Notes: generated by a model from the sequence alone, not told the origin. Positions 26,702 through 36,558 are shown, counted from the stretch's first letter. The stretch: DNA of 64,000 nucleotides from Lachnospiraceae bacterium (GCA_009911185.1 QXWW01000002.1:1-64000); one strand, 5' to 3'. A program made the numbers and translations.

Positions 26702-27499
26702 TTATTGCAAGTATTCCATCGGATTTACCGAAGAACCGTCCTTCTGCAGTTCAAAGTAGAGATTCGCCCCTTCCACAGAATAATATTTTGTGGGTTCGCT
26801 TACGTATCCTATGGTTTCCCCGGCTTCCACATAATCGCCCTGGCTTTTAGGACTTTCCTTTAACTGACCGTAAATGGCACTGTAGCCGTCTCCCATATCA
26901 ACCGTCATTGTCGTTCCTGTCTCTGCACTGGTTTCTATAGAGGTAACTTTTCCATCTGCTACCGCTTTCACAGGAGTATTAACGTCTGCCTGTATAATTA
27001 CTGCCGGATTGTATTTATACTGATCCAGCGTCGCAAAGTATACCGTCTGATCCATGCTGTAATTCAGAACTACATTACCTTGCAGCGGCCAATTCAAGTC
27101 TGCCGCTGCGTCAAAATGAATTTCCGGTTCTACAGGCGCCTGCGTCTCGGCTACTACCGCTGGTTCATCCATAAAGTTATCATCTTCCGGAGGAATAATT
27201 CCTGATACTGCCTCTGTCTCTTCGTTCTTCTCCTCCTCTTTTGCTTCTTGTTTCTTCGCCTCTTCCTTCTTCTTAGCGGCCGCTTCTGCCGCCTCTTCCC
27301 TGGCCTTTTCTCTGGCCGCATCCTCTGCTTTTGCCTGCTGAATCTGCTCTTTTTGTTCTCTCGCCAGCTCCTCTTCCTGTTTCTTTTCCTGCTGGGTATA
27401 ATATACGCCAGTCATGCCGAACGCTGCAACCACCATAATTACGGCTGCAATGATATAGGATTTTCGATTAAAAAATGCTGCTGTTCGATTGTTTCTCAT
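26702..27499 (-). CDS. spoIIQ: SpoIIQ-like M23/LytM-domain sporulation protein, metal motifs lost
   Basis: A 265-residue membrane protein: helix at about 15-35, a Glu/Lys/Ala-rich coiled stretch to about 95, then a LytM domain (PVKAVADGKVTSIE, MGDGYSAIYGQL, AGETIGYVSEP). The zinc motifs are gone: the HxG(x)D position reads KYNPAVII, and HLHFE reads NLYFELQ, so it is not a metallopeptidase. Its place right after spoIID identifies it as SpoIIQ, the forespore partner that holds the engulfment complex. The start at 27499 is five bases after GGAAGGTG. Confidence 0.82.
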   Translation of the reverse strand: MRNNRTAAFFNRKSYIIAAVIMVVAAFGMTGVYYTQQEKKQEEELAREQKEQIQQAKAEDAAREKAREEAAEAAAKKKEEAKKQEAKEEEKNEETEAVSGIIPPEDDNFMDEPAVVAETQAPVEPEIHFDAAADLNWPLQGNVVLNYSMDQTVYFATLDQYKYNPAVIIQADVNTPVKAVADGKVTSIETSAETGTTMTVDMGDGYSAIYGQLKESPKSQGDYVEAGETIGYVSEPTKYYSVEGANLYFELQKDGSSVNPMEYLQ

Positions 27500-27535
27500 C
27501 CTGTCACCTTCCATTTCTGTTTGTTTTTTCCTTGT

Positions 27536-27564
27536 TAGTTTTTCCGGAAAAATAAGGTTTATAC
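27536..27564 (-). promoter_or_regulatory. Candidate sigma-F promoter of spoIIQ
   Basis: Minus-strand GGAAAAACTA (27536-27545) matches the sigma-F -10 pattern GGnnAnAnTn; GTATA (27560-27564) fits the -35 but at 14 bases, shorter than usual. Early forespore control of spoIIQ is known in Bacillus. Confidence 0.5.
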
Positions 27565-27610
27565 AGGATTATGAAAAATATTGCAACGTTTTATTTCCGT
27601 ACACTCTTTT

Positions 27611-28558
27611 TCATTCAGATGTCAAAAAAGATTGAATGTCCTTTGTAATTTCCACATCTTTATAATAATATTGAAGAATTTCCTTGTAATTACTTCCTTC
27701 TTCTGCCATAACATTGGCGCCGTACTGACTCAGTCCCAGACCGTGCCCAAGCCCTTTGGTAACTATGCGCACTTTTCCTTCCACCTCTTTTATGTAAAAA
27801 CAAGCCGAATTTAATTCGAAACAATTGCGAAATTCTTCTCCAGACATAATTTTCTCTCCCACCTGTATCTGCAGGACATAATCGCCGGTATCCCGACTGG
27901 CAACAGAAATTTGATCCATAAGCGTTTCTGCCGTTAATCCCGCACCCACGGCCTGGTTCAGTTTCTCCGCAAACGCGCTCTTTTCAAGAAAAATTACTTT
28001 CAGATAATCATGAGAAGGAATATCTACGTCACTGTCCACGCTATCCAGATAAGGCAGTTCACTTCCGAGCGCCTCTTGCGCTTTTCTGGTCTTTCCAGCG
28101 CTGACTGCATGATAGGCCGCCTGAATCAGCTTTTCTTCATAAGTCAGAACCTCCCCTTCGGTAGCTTCCAAAGCATTCTCCAATACTTCATAATTTTTCT
28201 CAAAACCATCCTGCCCCCAAAGCGTCAGCATTTCTTCTCTGGACATGGATTCCGGCAGTTCTTCTTTTTGTTCTACAGCGTGAAGTAAAGCCGTACGTGC
28301 GATAACTGCCTGGGCTTTTACTGCCTCCGGTTGGTTGTCCAAAGGCACTTGCTGCGCTACAATCCCCGCCAGATATTCTTCGATCTCCAGCTCCTGCCCA
28401 TTCATATCCACGGTAATGGGCAGATCCTCCTGTGTTAAAAGTTCTGTTTTTTTTGACTCCGTATCGGCTTCATTGCCCTGAAACAACAAGGTAACGATGT
28501 AAGGAACGGTTAAAACCAGCACGCACAGAGAAAAGAATGTTTTTATTTTCTCTTTCAC
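27611..28558 (-). CDS. spoIID: Stage II sporulation protein D
   Basis: A peptidoglycan lytic transglycosylase that drives engulfment together with SpoIIM and SpoIIP. The 315-residue protein has a membrane helix at about 8-27, the SpoIID start LEIEEYLAGIVAQQVPLDNQPEAVKAQA with the catalytic Glu, and the end motif GHGLGLSQYGANVMAEEGSNY. The YHAVSAGKT segment replaces the more usual SSGGKT. The start is GTG at 28558, with AGAGGGGG upstream. It is followed by spoIIQ, an order common in Clostridia. Confidence 0.92.
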   Translation of the reverse strand: MKEKIKTFFSLCVLVLTVPYIVTLLFQGNEADTESKKTELLTQEDLPITVDMNGQELEIEEYLAGIVAQQVPLDNQPEAVKAQAVIARTALLHAVEQKEELPESMSREEMLTLWGQDGFEKNYEVLENALEATEGEVLTYEEKLIQAAYHAVSAGKTRKAQEALGSELPYLDSVDSDVDIPSHDYLKVIFLEKSAFAEKLNQAVGAGLTAETLMDQISVASRDTGDYVLQIQVGEKIMSGEEFRNCFELNSACFYIKEVEGKVRIVTKGLGHGLGLSQYGANVMAEEGSNYKEILQYYYKDVEITKDIQSFLTSE

Positions 28559-28579
28559 AGAAACACCCCCTCTGAAAAT

Positions 28580-28608
28580 ACTCTATGCCAAAGGCAGGGC
28601 TTGTATGC
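28580..28608 (-). promoter_or_regulatory. Candidate sigma-E promoter of spoIID
   Basis: Minus-strand GCATACA (28602-28608), 14 bases, CATAGAGT (28580-28587). This resembles the mother-cell sigma-E consensus (about KMATATT-14-CATACAnT); two bases differ in each half. Confidence 0.5.
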
Positions 28609-28752
28609 AAAAGAATTGAAGTATTGTATCCTGCAAACAAAATACAAACAATTGTTCTATTTTCTCTTGCATTTTCTTGCGTGCTATGATATGATGTATC
28701 AAGAACGAATGTTCTCATTTTCATACATTATAAAAACAGGAAGGAAGCGCTT

Positions 28753-30081
28753 ATGAATTTACAAATGGACATGGATTTACTGGAAAAACTGACAATTTTA
28801 TCTGACGCGGCCAAATACGACGTTGCCTGCACTTCCAGCGGCGTGGACCGGAAAGGCAACGGCAGAGGTTTGGGCAATTCCGTAGCACCTGGCGTCTGCC
28901 ACACCTTTTCTGCCGACGGCAGATGTATTTCTCTGTTAAAAATCCTGTTTACCAACGAATGTATTTTTAACTGTGCTTACTGCCTGAACAACCGGGATTC
29001 CGATGTAAAACGGGCCTCCTTTACCCCGCAAGAGGTATGTACCATTACCCTGGAATTTTACCGTCGTAATTATATTGAAGGATTGTTCTTAAGTTCCGGT
29101 ATTATGGTAAGTCCTGATTATACGATGGAATTAATTTATCAGACTTTATTTCAACTGCGGACCATACATCATTTCAACGGCTATATCCATGTGAAAGCCA
29201 TTCCCGGCGCAGACCCTGCCCTGGTGGAAAAAACGGGATTTCTTGCAGACCGCATGAGTATCAATCTGGAACTGCCCACTGCAGACAGTCTGCGTCAGCT
29301 TGCCCCCTGCAAAACCCGCAATACCATTTTAAAACCTATGCGCCAGATACAGAACCGCATCAAGGATAACAAGCAGGAACTTACCGTTTACCGCAAGGCT
29401 CCCAGATTTGTTCCCGCCGGACAATCTACACAGATGATCATCGGCGCTACTCCGGAAAACGATTTCCAGATAATGAGTGTGGCCGAAGGATTATACCAGA
29501 AGTTCTCCCTGAAGCGGGTATTTTATTCAGCCTTTGTCAATGTCAATCATCATACCCTGCTTCCCGCCCTTCCCCAGGGCCCGCCTTTGTTGCGGGAGCA
29601 CCGTCTCTACCAGGCGGACTGGCTGCTGCGTTACTATCATTTCCGGGTGTCAGAACTGTTGTCAGAGGAGCGTCCCGATTTCAATATTTTTTTAGATCCC
29701 AAATGTGACTGGGCGCTGCGCCATTTAGATTATTTCCCTGTGGAAATCAATCGCGCCGGCTATCAGACGTTGCTTCGCGTTCCCGGTATTGGCTACAAAT
29801 CGGCGGAACGCATTGTGAAAGCCCGGAGAAGAAATACCTTAGATTTCGAAGATTTAAAAAAAATTGGCGTCGTTCTCAAACGCGCCCTGTATTTTATCAC
29901 CTGTTCTGGAAAAATGATGTACCGCACCAGGCTGGATGAAGATTATATTTGCGAAAACCTTATGCGGGACAAGACGCAGATTCCAAAAGATATACGTGAA
30001 AGCAGCTATCAACAGCTCAGCTTTTTTGACAAAGATCTTCAAAAAGATTTTCAGTTGACAGATACAGAAATTTTAACATAG
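28753..30081 (+). CDS. Radical SAM protein of putative DNA modification/repair (TIGR03916 type)
   Basis: A 442-residue radical SAM enzyme. The iron-sulfur motif is Cys70, Cys74, Cys77 (CIFNCAYC). The C-terminal part carries a helix-hairpin-helix, LLRVPGIGYKSAERIVKARR at about 345-365, which fits DNA binding. Proteins of this architecture, paired with the DUF4130 protein and often linked to a uracil-DNA glycosylase-like domain, are annotated as putative DNA modification/repair proteins; the reaction is unknown. The partner gene starts 10 bases downstream, with AGGAGG in the gap. Confidence 0.9.
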   Translation: MNLQMDMDLLEKLTILSDAAKYDVACTSSGVDRKGNGRGLGNSVAPGVCHTFSADGRCISLLKILFTNECIFNCAYCLNNRDSDVKRASFTPQEVCTITLEFYRRNYIEGLFLSSGIMVSPDYTMELIYQTLFQLRTIHHFNGYIHVKAIPGADPALVEKTGFLADRMSINLELPTADSLRQLAPCKTRNTILKPMRQIQNRIKDNKQELTVYRKAPRFVPAGQSTQMIIGATPENDFQIMSVAEGLYQKFSLKRVFYSAFVNVNHHTLLPALPQGPPLLREHRLYQADWLLRYYHFRVSELLSEERPDFNIFLDPKCDWALRHLDYFPVEINRAGYQTLLRVPGIGYKSAERIVKARRRNTLDFEDLKKIGVVLKRALYFITCSGKMMYRTRLDEDYICENLMRDKTQIPKDIRESSYQQLSFFDKDLQKDFQLTDTEILT

Positions 30082-30091
30082 GAGGACTGTT

Positions 30092-30883
30092 ATGTATATT
30101 TTTGTTTGCGAAGACAGTATTGACGGTATTTTTACCGGAGTCTATGACGCCTGGGCCAGCCGTTACGGACATGACAACGTCGCTCTCACCATCACCCCAC
30201 CGGAAAACTACGCGCTGTTTCATGAATATATCAACGTTCCCACAGACTTTGAAAAAAGTGCAAAGGTCGCCCGCACGTTACGAAAACGCATGGGGGCAGA
30301 AACCTATGAAGAACTGTGTCAGGCCGCTTCGGCGGTGGAACCATCCTCTGGAAAAAAGAATGAGCCTGACAAGGCGTTTTCCATCTACAAAACGATTGTG
30401 CTGGCCTTATCGCTGCCTGACAGCAGCAAGGTACTTAATTATCTTGGGGAACCCTACGTAAACCGTGTCTTTCAGCTTTCCCGCAGTGCAGGAAACGAAG
30501 CCCATCATCTTCTGGGATTCCTGCGTTTTCAAGAACTTGAAAACGGCGTTCTGTTTGCAAAGATTCACCCCAAAAATAACGTGCTCCCTTTTTTAGGGGA
30601 ACATTTTACCGACCGTCTTTTGCAGGAGAATTTCATGATCTATGACGAAAACCGTCAGCTTGCAGCGCTGCATCCCCGCGGAAAAGGATTTTTCATTACG
30701 GATACCAAAGATCTTGATCCTGAAATGCTGCGGCGCTTTTCATCCAAAGAGCAAGAATATCAGAAATTGTGGTGCAGATTTTTTGACAGTATCGCCATTG
30801 AAGCACGGGTTAACCCCAAGTTGCAGAATCAAAACCTGCCCAAACGCTTCCAGCAGGATATCATAGAATTTCACAGACAATAA
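30092..30883 (+). CDS. DUF4130 / TIGR03915 putative DNA metabolism protein
   Basis: A 263-residue protein starting YIFVCEDSIDGIFTGVYDAW, typical of the partner of the radical SAM protein above. Conserved blocks include NEAHHLLGFLRFQEL and HFTDRL. In other bacteria it is sometimes fused to a uracil-DNA glycosylase domain; here no such domain is present in either gene. The two genes are clearly one operon. Function unknown. Confidence 0.9.
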   Translation: MYIFVCEDSIDGIFTGVYDAWASRYGHDNVALTITPPENYALFHEYINVPTDFEKSAKVARTLRKRMGAETYEELCQAASAVEPSSGKKNEPDKAFSIYKTIVLALSLPDSSKVLNYLGEPYVNRVFQLSRSAGNEAHHLLGFLRFQELENGVLFAKIHPKNNVLPFLGEHFTDRLLQENFMIYDENRQLAALHPRGKGFFITDTKDLDPEMLRRFSSKEQEYQKLWCRFFDSIAIEARVNPKLQNQNLPKRFQQDIIEFHRQ

Positions 30884-30990
30884 CTTCTCCGCCAAAGAAA
30901 TTCCGGAACCTGTTTCGCTGCCTTCCCGGAGTGGACAGGGGCGGGATCACACGGCGGCCTGCCGCCTGGAGGCACAGCAAAAAGCAGGCG

Positions 30991-31863
30991 TCAGGCGCTT
31001 GTGGCATTGTACAGCAGATTACTCAAAGCAGCAAATTGTTCCAGGGTCAGCGTCTCCCCTCTTACATTTGCCGGCAATCCCATCTTCTCTAATGCTTCCG
31101 TAATCTGCTGTTTGGTATAAGGAATCTCAGAAGCATTATTTAAACCATTGACCAGCGTTTTCCTGCGCTGGTTAAAAGAAGCGCGAATCAGGCTAAACAT
31201 CCGCTGTTCACTGGAAACCAGAACCGGAACTACCTTATGCCTGGTAAGCCGGATTACGGCGCTTCCCACCTTAGGTCTTGGCATGAAACAGTTTGGCGGC
31301 ACATTTGCCACCACTTCCGGCCGGGCATAATATTGAACGGCCAGAGACAAAGCGCCGTAATCTTTGCTTCCCGGCCCTGCCTGCATTCGCTCTGCGACTT
31401 CTTTCTGAACCATAATCGTGATACTGTCGATAAGAACATGGCTTTCAAACAAGCCCATAATAATAGGCGTAGTAATATAATAGGGCAGGTTTGCCACCAC
31501 CTTAACCGGCTGTCCCTGGTTCCTCTCCTGTGTAAGACGATTCAGATCTATCTTTAAAATATCATCATGAATAATCTCAATATTGTTATACGCACGCAAG
31601 GTATCTCTCAAAATTGGAATGAGATTTTTATCTATTTCCACTGCTGTCACTGCTCTTGCACATTCGCAGAGATATTGAGTCATAGTCCCAATTCCCGGTC
31701 CGATTTCCAACACGTAGTCGTCTTTCGTTATTTCTGCCGCCTGAACAATCTTTTCTAATACCCTGGTATCAATCAAAAAATTCTGTCCAAACTTTTTCTG
31801 AAAATTAAAATTATACTTTTTTAATATTGCTATGGTATTTCGGGGATTTCCCAGCGTTGCCAT
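30991..31863 (-). CDS. rsmA: 16S rRNA (adenine(1518)-N6/adenine(1519)-N6)-dimethyltransferase
   Basis: RsmA/KsgA dimethylates two adenines near the 3' end of 16S rRNA late in 30S assembly. The 290-residue protein shows KKFGQNFLID, SAM motif I VLEIGPGIGTMT, acidic VEIDKNL, and catalytic NLPYYITTP. It ends the metG-tatD-rsmA run, the same order as in Bacillus apart from rnmV and yabE, which are missing here. AGGAGG precedes the ATG. Confidence 0.97.
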   Translation of the reverse strand: MATLGNPRNTIAILKKYNFNFQKKFGQNFLIDTRVLEKIVQAAEITKDDYVLEIGPGIGTMTQYLCECARAVTAVEIDKNLIPILRDTLRAYNNIEIIHDDILKIDLNRLTQERNQGQPVKVVANLPYYITTPIIMGLFESHVLIDSITIMVQKEVAERMQAGPGSKDYGALSLAVQYYARPEVVANVPPNCFMPRPKVGSAVIRLTRHKVVPVLVSSEQRMFSLIRASFNQRRKTLVNGLNNASEIPYTKQQITEALEKMGLPANVRGETLTLEQFAALSNLLYNATSA

Positions 31864-31873
31864 AATTTCCTCC

Positions 31874-32656
31874 TCATAGCTCTTTTACTTTGGAAAACAG
31901 ACGCAAAGCATTCTTCCAGGTCGCCTCTTTAACCTCCTGCTCTGTGATCCCCCTTAAAGCGGCGATTTCCTGCGCCACATACAGAAGATTCAAAGAAGAA
32001 TTACGCTTGCCCCGATTAGGTTCCGGAGACAGATAGGGGCAGTCTGTTTCCAGCAAAATGTGCTCCAATGGAATCCTTACGGCAGCCTCTTTCAGCTTCC
32101 TGGCATTCTTAAACGTAATCACCCCGCCGATTCCTATATAATAACCCATTTTCACATATTCTTCCGCCAGCTCCGGAGAATAGGAAAAACAATGCACCAC
32201 GCCGGGAATCTGCTCCGCATGAATTTCCCGCATCAATTTTAACGTATCCTCCGCGGCGTCTCTGGAATGAATAATTACAGGAAGAGAGACTTGTCTTGCC
32301 AGTTCCATCTGTCTGCGGAACCAATACCGCTGTCTGTCCCTTTCCCTGGGATCTTTTTCCCAGTAATAATCTAATCCAATTTCTCCAATTGCCACAATCC
32401 TGGGATCATTGGCTGTTTCTTTCAGCCATTCACAGGTTTCTTCACAAAGATCTTTTATTTCGCTGGGATGGATTCCCACGGCGCCATAAACGTCGTCATA
32501 CTGATGAGCAAGCTCTACCGTACGTTTGCAGGCGGCAAAATCCGAACCCACATTGATAATCCTGCCGATTCCGTTGGCCGCCATGGAAGCGAGCAATGCT
32601 TCTCTGTCTGCATCAAACTGCCTGTCGTCATAATGGGCATGGCTCTCAAATATCAA
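31874..32656 (-). CDS. tatD: TatD family metal-dependent deoxyribonuclease
   Basis: A 260-residue TIM-barrel hydrolase. Metal ligands are visible: His6 and His8 (SHAHYD), Glu in AIGEIGLDYYW, His in PVIIHSRDA, His in VVHCFSYS and Asp in LLETDCPYL. TatD enzymes degrade DNA 3'-5' and quality-control substrates. It lies between metG (21 bases upstream) and rsmA (10 bases downstream). Confidence 0.93.
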   Translation of the reverse strand: MIFESHAHYDDRQFDADREALLASMAANGIGRIINVGSDFAACKRTVELAHQYDDVYGAVGIHPSEIKDLCEETCEWLKETANDPRIVAIGEIGLDYYWEKDPRERDRQRYWFRRQMELARQVSLPVIIHSRDAAEDTLKLMREIHAEQIPGVVHCFSYSPELAEEYVKMGYYIGIGGVITFKNARKLKEAAVRIPLEHILLETDCPYLSPEPNRGKRNSSLNLLYVAQEIAALRGITEQEVKEATWKNALRLFSKVKEL

Positions 32657-32677
32657 CCTTCACACGTCCTTTCCAGT

Positions 32678-34681
32678 TTAGCAAATCTCTGCGCCTGAAG
32701 GCATTTTTTTCTCCGGCGTCAACAGAGCCAGTTCGCCATCTTCACCTTCCGCACACAGCAACATCCCCTCTGACAGCACGCCTGCAAGCTTTGCCGGCTT
32801 TAAGTTTACCAGCACCATCACCTTTTTGCCAACCATTTCTTCTGGAGAATAGTACTTACGGATACCGGAGACAATCTGTTTTACCTGGCTGCCGATACGT
32901 ACCTGGGAACAGAGGAGCTTTTTGGACTTTGCCACCGCCTCACAGGCGATAATTTCCCCTACCTGGAACTGCATTTTCATAAAATCCTCATATGAAATTT
33001 CATCCTTGGCAGGAATATCCATCACGGGTTCCTCATGCTTTTCTGCCGGCTCTTCCCCCATCGCTTTTTGCTCCGCCTCAAACTCAGCCTTCTGCGCCTG
33101 ACGGATGACGTCCACCTGCTCCATAATTTCCTTCACATCCAGACGAGCGAACAAGATTTCCGGCTTTTCCGTCACTTTATTTCCGCTCTCATAAAGCCCA
33201 AACTGATCCAAAATCTCAAATTCCCTGAGCGGGGTATTTAACTGCGCTGCAATTTTTTCTGCGGTTTCCGGTAAAAAACTGTGCAGAAGAGAAGCCGCAA
33301 TGGTGATAGATTCCGTCAAATTGTAAAGCACTTCACTGAGACGTTTTTTCTTAGCTTCATCCTTGGCCAGCACCCATGGCTCCGTCTCATCAATATATTT
33401 ATTGCTGCGGCGCAGCAATGTAAACACCTCTGAAATGGCGTCCGCCACTCTAAGCTCATCCATTTTCGCCTTTATTTTATCTCTTGCCGCTTTCGCCGTT
33501 GCCTTCAAATCCTGATCTACCGCTTCTTCTGCTCCGGTTTTCTCCACTACGCCGCCAAAGTATTTATTGCACATAGATATCGTCCGGTTCACAAGATTAC
33601 CCAGGATATTTGCAAGATCGGAATTAAGCCTTTCTACTACCAGCTCCCACGTAATAATCCCATCATTCTCAAAAGGCATTTCATGAAGTACAAAATACCG
33701 GGTGGCGTCCACTCCGAAAAGTTTCACCATATCGTCTGCATAAATCACATTGCCCTTCGATTTACTCATCTTCTCCCCTCCCTGCAGCAGCCAGGGATGC
33801 CCAAATACCTGCGTGGGCAAAGGCAGGTCCAGCGCCATCAGGAAAATCGGCCAGTAAATCGTATGGAAACGGATAATATCCTTACCAATCAGATGCAGGT
33901 CTGCCGGCCAGTTTTTATGAAATAATTCTGTGGAATTTCCCCCGGCATCATAGCCAATCTTTGTGATATAGTTGGAAAGTGCGTCCAGCCACACATAAAC
34001 AACATGTTTCGGATCAAAATCCACCGGGACACCCCAGCTGAAAGACGTTCTGGACACGCAGAGATCCTGAAGCCCCGGCAAAAGGAAATTATTCATCATC
34101 TCATTTTTTCTGGACACCGGCTGAATAAACTGCGGATGACTATTAATATGTTCTATAAGCCTGTCCGCATATTTACTCATCTTAAAAAAGTACGCTTCTT
34201 CTTTCGCCTGTTTTACTTCCCGTCCACAGTCGGGACATTTCCCGTCCACTAACTGAGATTCTGTCCAAAATGACTCACAGGGCGTACAATACATGCCCTC
34301 ATAAGCGCCCTTATAAATATCTCCTTTTTCGTATAATTTCCTGAAGATTTTCTTCACCTGCTCTTCATGGTCTTTGTCGGTAGTCCGCACAAAACTGTCA
34401 TAAGAGGCGTTCATCATATCCCATATTTCTTTTACCTGGCCTGCAACCTGGTCTACATATTCTTTCGGAGAAATCCCGGTTTTTTCTGCTTTCTCCTGTA
34501 TCTTTTGTCCATGTTCGTCCGTTCCGGTCTGAAAATAAACGTCGTAGCCTTCCTGCCGTTTAAACCTTGCGATACTGTCCGCCAATACAATCTCATACGT
34601 ATTTCCAATATGAGGCTTGCCGGACGTATAGGTTATCGCTGTCGTCATATAATATTTTCCTTTACTGCATTTAGTACACAT
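32678..34681 (-). CDS. metG: Methionyl-tRNA synthetase
   Basis: Charges tRNA-Met. The 667-residue class I enzyme has the signature HIGN (24-27), a knuckle with CTPC and CPDCG, and KMSKSKGN near 313. The C-terminus (about 565-667) is the EMAP/Trbp111-type tRNA-binding domain that dimerises many bacterial MetRS (FQVGEIIACEAVAKSKKLL). The start ATG at 34681 has AAGGAGG eight bases upstream. A strong hairpin with a T-tract sits immediately before that ribosome site. Confidence 0.96.
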   Translation of the reverse strand: MCTKCSKGKYYMTTAITYTSGKPHIGNTYEIVLADSIARFKRQEGYDVYFQTGTDEHGQKIQEKAEKTGISPKEYVDQVAGQVKEIWDMMNASYDSFVRTTDKDHEEQVKKIFRKLYEKGDIYKGAYEGMYCTPCESFWTESQLVDGKCPDCGREVKQAKEEAYFFKMSKYADRLIEHINSHPQFIQPVSRKNEMMNNFLLPGLQDLCVSRTSFSWGVPVDFDPKHVVYVWLDALSNYITKIGYDAGGNSTELFHKNWPADLHLIGKDIIRFHTIYWPIFLMALDLPLPTQVFGHPWLLQGGEKMSKSKGNVIYADDMVKLFGVDATRYFVLHEMPFENDGIITWELVVERLNSDLANILGNLVNRTISMCNKYFGGVVEKTGAEEAVDQDLKATAKAARDKIKAKMDELRVADAISEVFTLLRRSNKYIDETEPWVLAKDEAKKKRLSEVLYNLTESITIAASLLHSFLPETAEKIAAQLNTPLREFEILDQFGLYESGNKVTEKPEILFARLDVKEIMEQVDVIRQAQKAEFEAEQKAMGEEPAEKHEEPVMDIPAKDEISYEDFMKMQFQVGEIIACEAVAKSKKLLCSQVRIGSQVKQIVSGIRKYYSPEEMVGKKVMVLVNLKPAKLAGVLSEGMLLCAEGEDGELALLTPEKKMPSGAEIC

Positions 34682-34695
34682 ATATATTCCTCCTT

Positions 34696-34728
34696 AAAAA
34701 CCGCCTTCTATGTCTCCATAGAAGGCGG
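34696..34728 (-). terminator. Terminator between the chemoreceptor gene and metG
   Basis: On the minus strand CCGCCTTCTAT pairs perfectly with ATAGAAGGCGG around GGAGAC, followed by five T. The metG ribosome site (34689-34695) starts at the next base. Confidence 0.88.
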
Positions 34729-34762
34729 CTGATTAATATTTCACTTTTACGGCAAAAACCGC

Positions 34763-36499
34763 TTACAGGTTGATAAACCGGTCTGCCTCGTCTGTGAGTG
34801 TTCCTGCCACCATCCGGTTATCATTCATTGCTTCTGCAATCTCACTGATATCTTTCACCAGATCTGAAGTATTCATCGCCACATTCGTGGCGCCTTTTGC
34901 GCTTTCTCCAACTGCTGCATTAATACCATTGACTGATTCCGTAATGCTTTCCATTAACTGCTTCAAACTTACCGACATCTCATTAAACTGCGTAACAATA
35001 TCATTTACATGTTGCGCATCCTCATTATATTGTCTTCCCGCATTTACAAAGCCTTCATAATCGGGAAGAATATTCTCATTGATATACTTTACAATCGAAT
35101 CTGAGCTGTCAATCAAAGCATTAACCGCCTCGATTACCATATTATTAATGGTCTGTATGTTATTTGCCGCCTCTCTGCTGGAGCTTGCAAGCTGGCTGAT
35201 TTCATCCGCTACGACGGCAAATCCTTTCCCCGCTTCCCCTGCGCGGGCCGCCTCAATCGAAGCATTCAGCGACAATAAGTTCGTCTGGTCAGAAATGCTT
35301 AGAATCTCGTCGGTAAGATCATTTACACGGTCGACACTCTTACTGCTCTCCATCGCGCTTTGCAGCTTCTCAATAATCGAATTAATAATATCGCTGGTCT
35401 GCCGCTTATTCTCAACGGCGTTCTGCTCTAAGCTCTCCGCGCGGTTCTGCATCCCTCCCGTATAGTCGAACAAGCCCTGAGATGCTTCTGAAAGCTCAAT
35501 AATATTTTGATCTACGACGCCTACATTCTCCTTAATGTCAGTTATCGTAGATGATATCGTTTCCATGGATGCGGACAATTCTTCCATAACGGCGGAAATG
35601 TCCGTAGAGTTATTATTTGCCATAGATACCTTATCCGATACCAGATTTACAATAGAACCAAGCTGGCCGGAACTGGTATTGATATGCCCCATAATACCCT
35701 GCAACGTCTCGATGAAAGTATTGATTCCGGATGCCAGGGTGCCAATCTCGTCCGTACAAAAGCACTGTACCCGTTTGGTCAGATCCCCCTGCCCGGATTC
35801 AATGGTGTCAATCACATCGCGAAGCTGCGCGTTAATATTAATCAAACGCTTGCATACCCATGTCCAACAGATAAATACCACAAACAGAAAAACAAATACG
35901 CTCAGTACCAGCAGGATAATCGTCATATTTGTTACCTGACTGTAGACGGCTTTTTGATGCGCCACCGCTTCCTGCATCCCTGCTTTATTTACAGAGACCA
36001 TGGCTTCCATCTCCGCTGTAAGCGCCACGCCTGCTTCTCTTAAATCTTTATTTGCATAAGCGGATGCAACCATCTCCTGATTGCTGGAACTATATGCAAG
36101 TATTTTATCATAAATCACTAAATAATCTGCATAATCCGCTTTAAATTTTTCGAATGTTTCACGTTCTTCTTCTGAGGACAAGCCCTTTTCATATTCCACA
36201 AACAGATCGCTGATCTCTGCTTTTAATTCGTCTGCTTCTGCCACCAGCGTTTGCTTGTTATCAGCGTTTTTTTCCACGATGTGGGCAAAAGCCACACGCC
36301 GCAAAGTTTGATAAGCAGTCGCCGTATCGCCTAACTGTTCAATACTCAGCGCATATTTTCCGGAAATTTCCTCGCTTGCCTTCATAATCTGATTTGCGCT
36401 CTGGAAACTCACCATCCCCAATACAAGCATGAGACACCCCAACAGGGCTACCGGAATCAAAATCTTGTACCTGATACTTAAATTTTTTAAGAATGTCAT
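34763..36499 (-). CDS. Methyl-accepting chemotaxis protein with four-helix-bundle sensor
   Basis: A 578-residue transmembrane chemoreceptor: membrane helix 8-28, a 4HB-type outside domain to about 190, second helix about 195-215, HAMP, then the signalling domain with hairpin tip [31 protein letters not shown]. It would signal to CheA/CheW encoded elsewhere. The ligand is unknown. The start at 36499 follows AGGAGGAGGAAAA. It stands as a single gene between srtB and metG, with its own promoter and terminator. Confidence 0.93.
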   Translation of the reverse strand: MTFLKNLSIRYKILIPVALLGCLMLVLGMVSFQSANQIMKASEEISGKYALSIEQLGDTATAYQTLRRVAFAHIVEKNADNKQTLVAEADELKAEISDLFVEYEKGLSSEEERETFEKFKADYADYLVIYDKILAYSSSNQEMVASAYANKDLREAGVALTAEMEAMVSVNKAGMQEAVAHQKAVYSQVTNMTIILLVLSVFVFLFVVFICWTWVCKRLININAQLRDVIDTIESGQGDLTKRVQCFCTDEIGTLASGINTFIETLQGIMGHINTSSGQLGSIVNLVSDKVSMANNNSTDISAVMEELSASMETISSTITDIKENVGVVDQNIIELSEASQGLFDYTGGMQNRAESLEQNAVENKRQTSDIINSIIEKLQSAMESSKSVDRVNDLTDEILSISDQTNLLSLNASIEAARAGEAGKGFAVVADEISQLASSSREAANNIQTINNMVIEAVNALIDSSDSIVKYINENILPDYEGFVNAGRQYNEDAQHVNDIVTQFNEMSVSLKQLMESITESVNGINAAVGESAKGATNVAMNTSDLVKDISEIAEAMNDNRMVAGTLTDEADRFINL

Positions 36500-36558
36500 T
36501 TTTCCTCCTCCTAACAATATCATAGTCTTTTCCTTTTTGCGCTAACCCCACACTGAGT

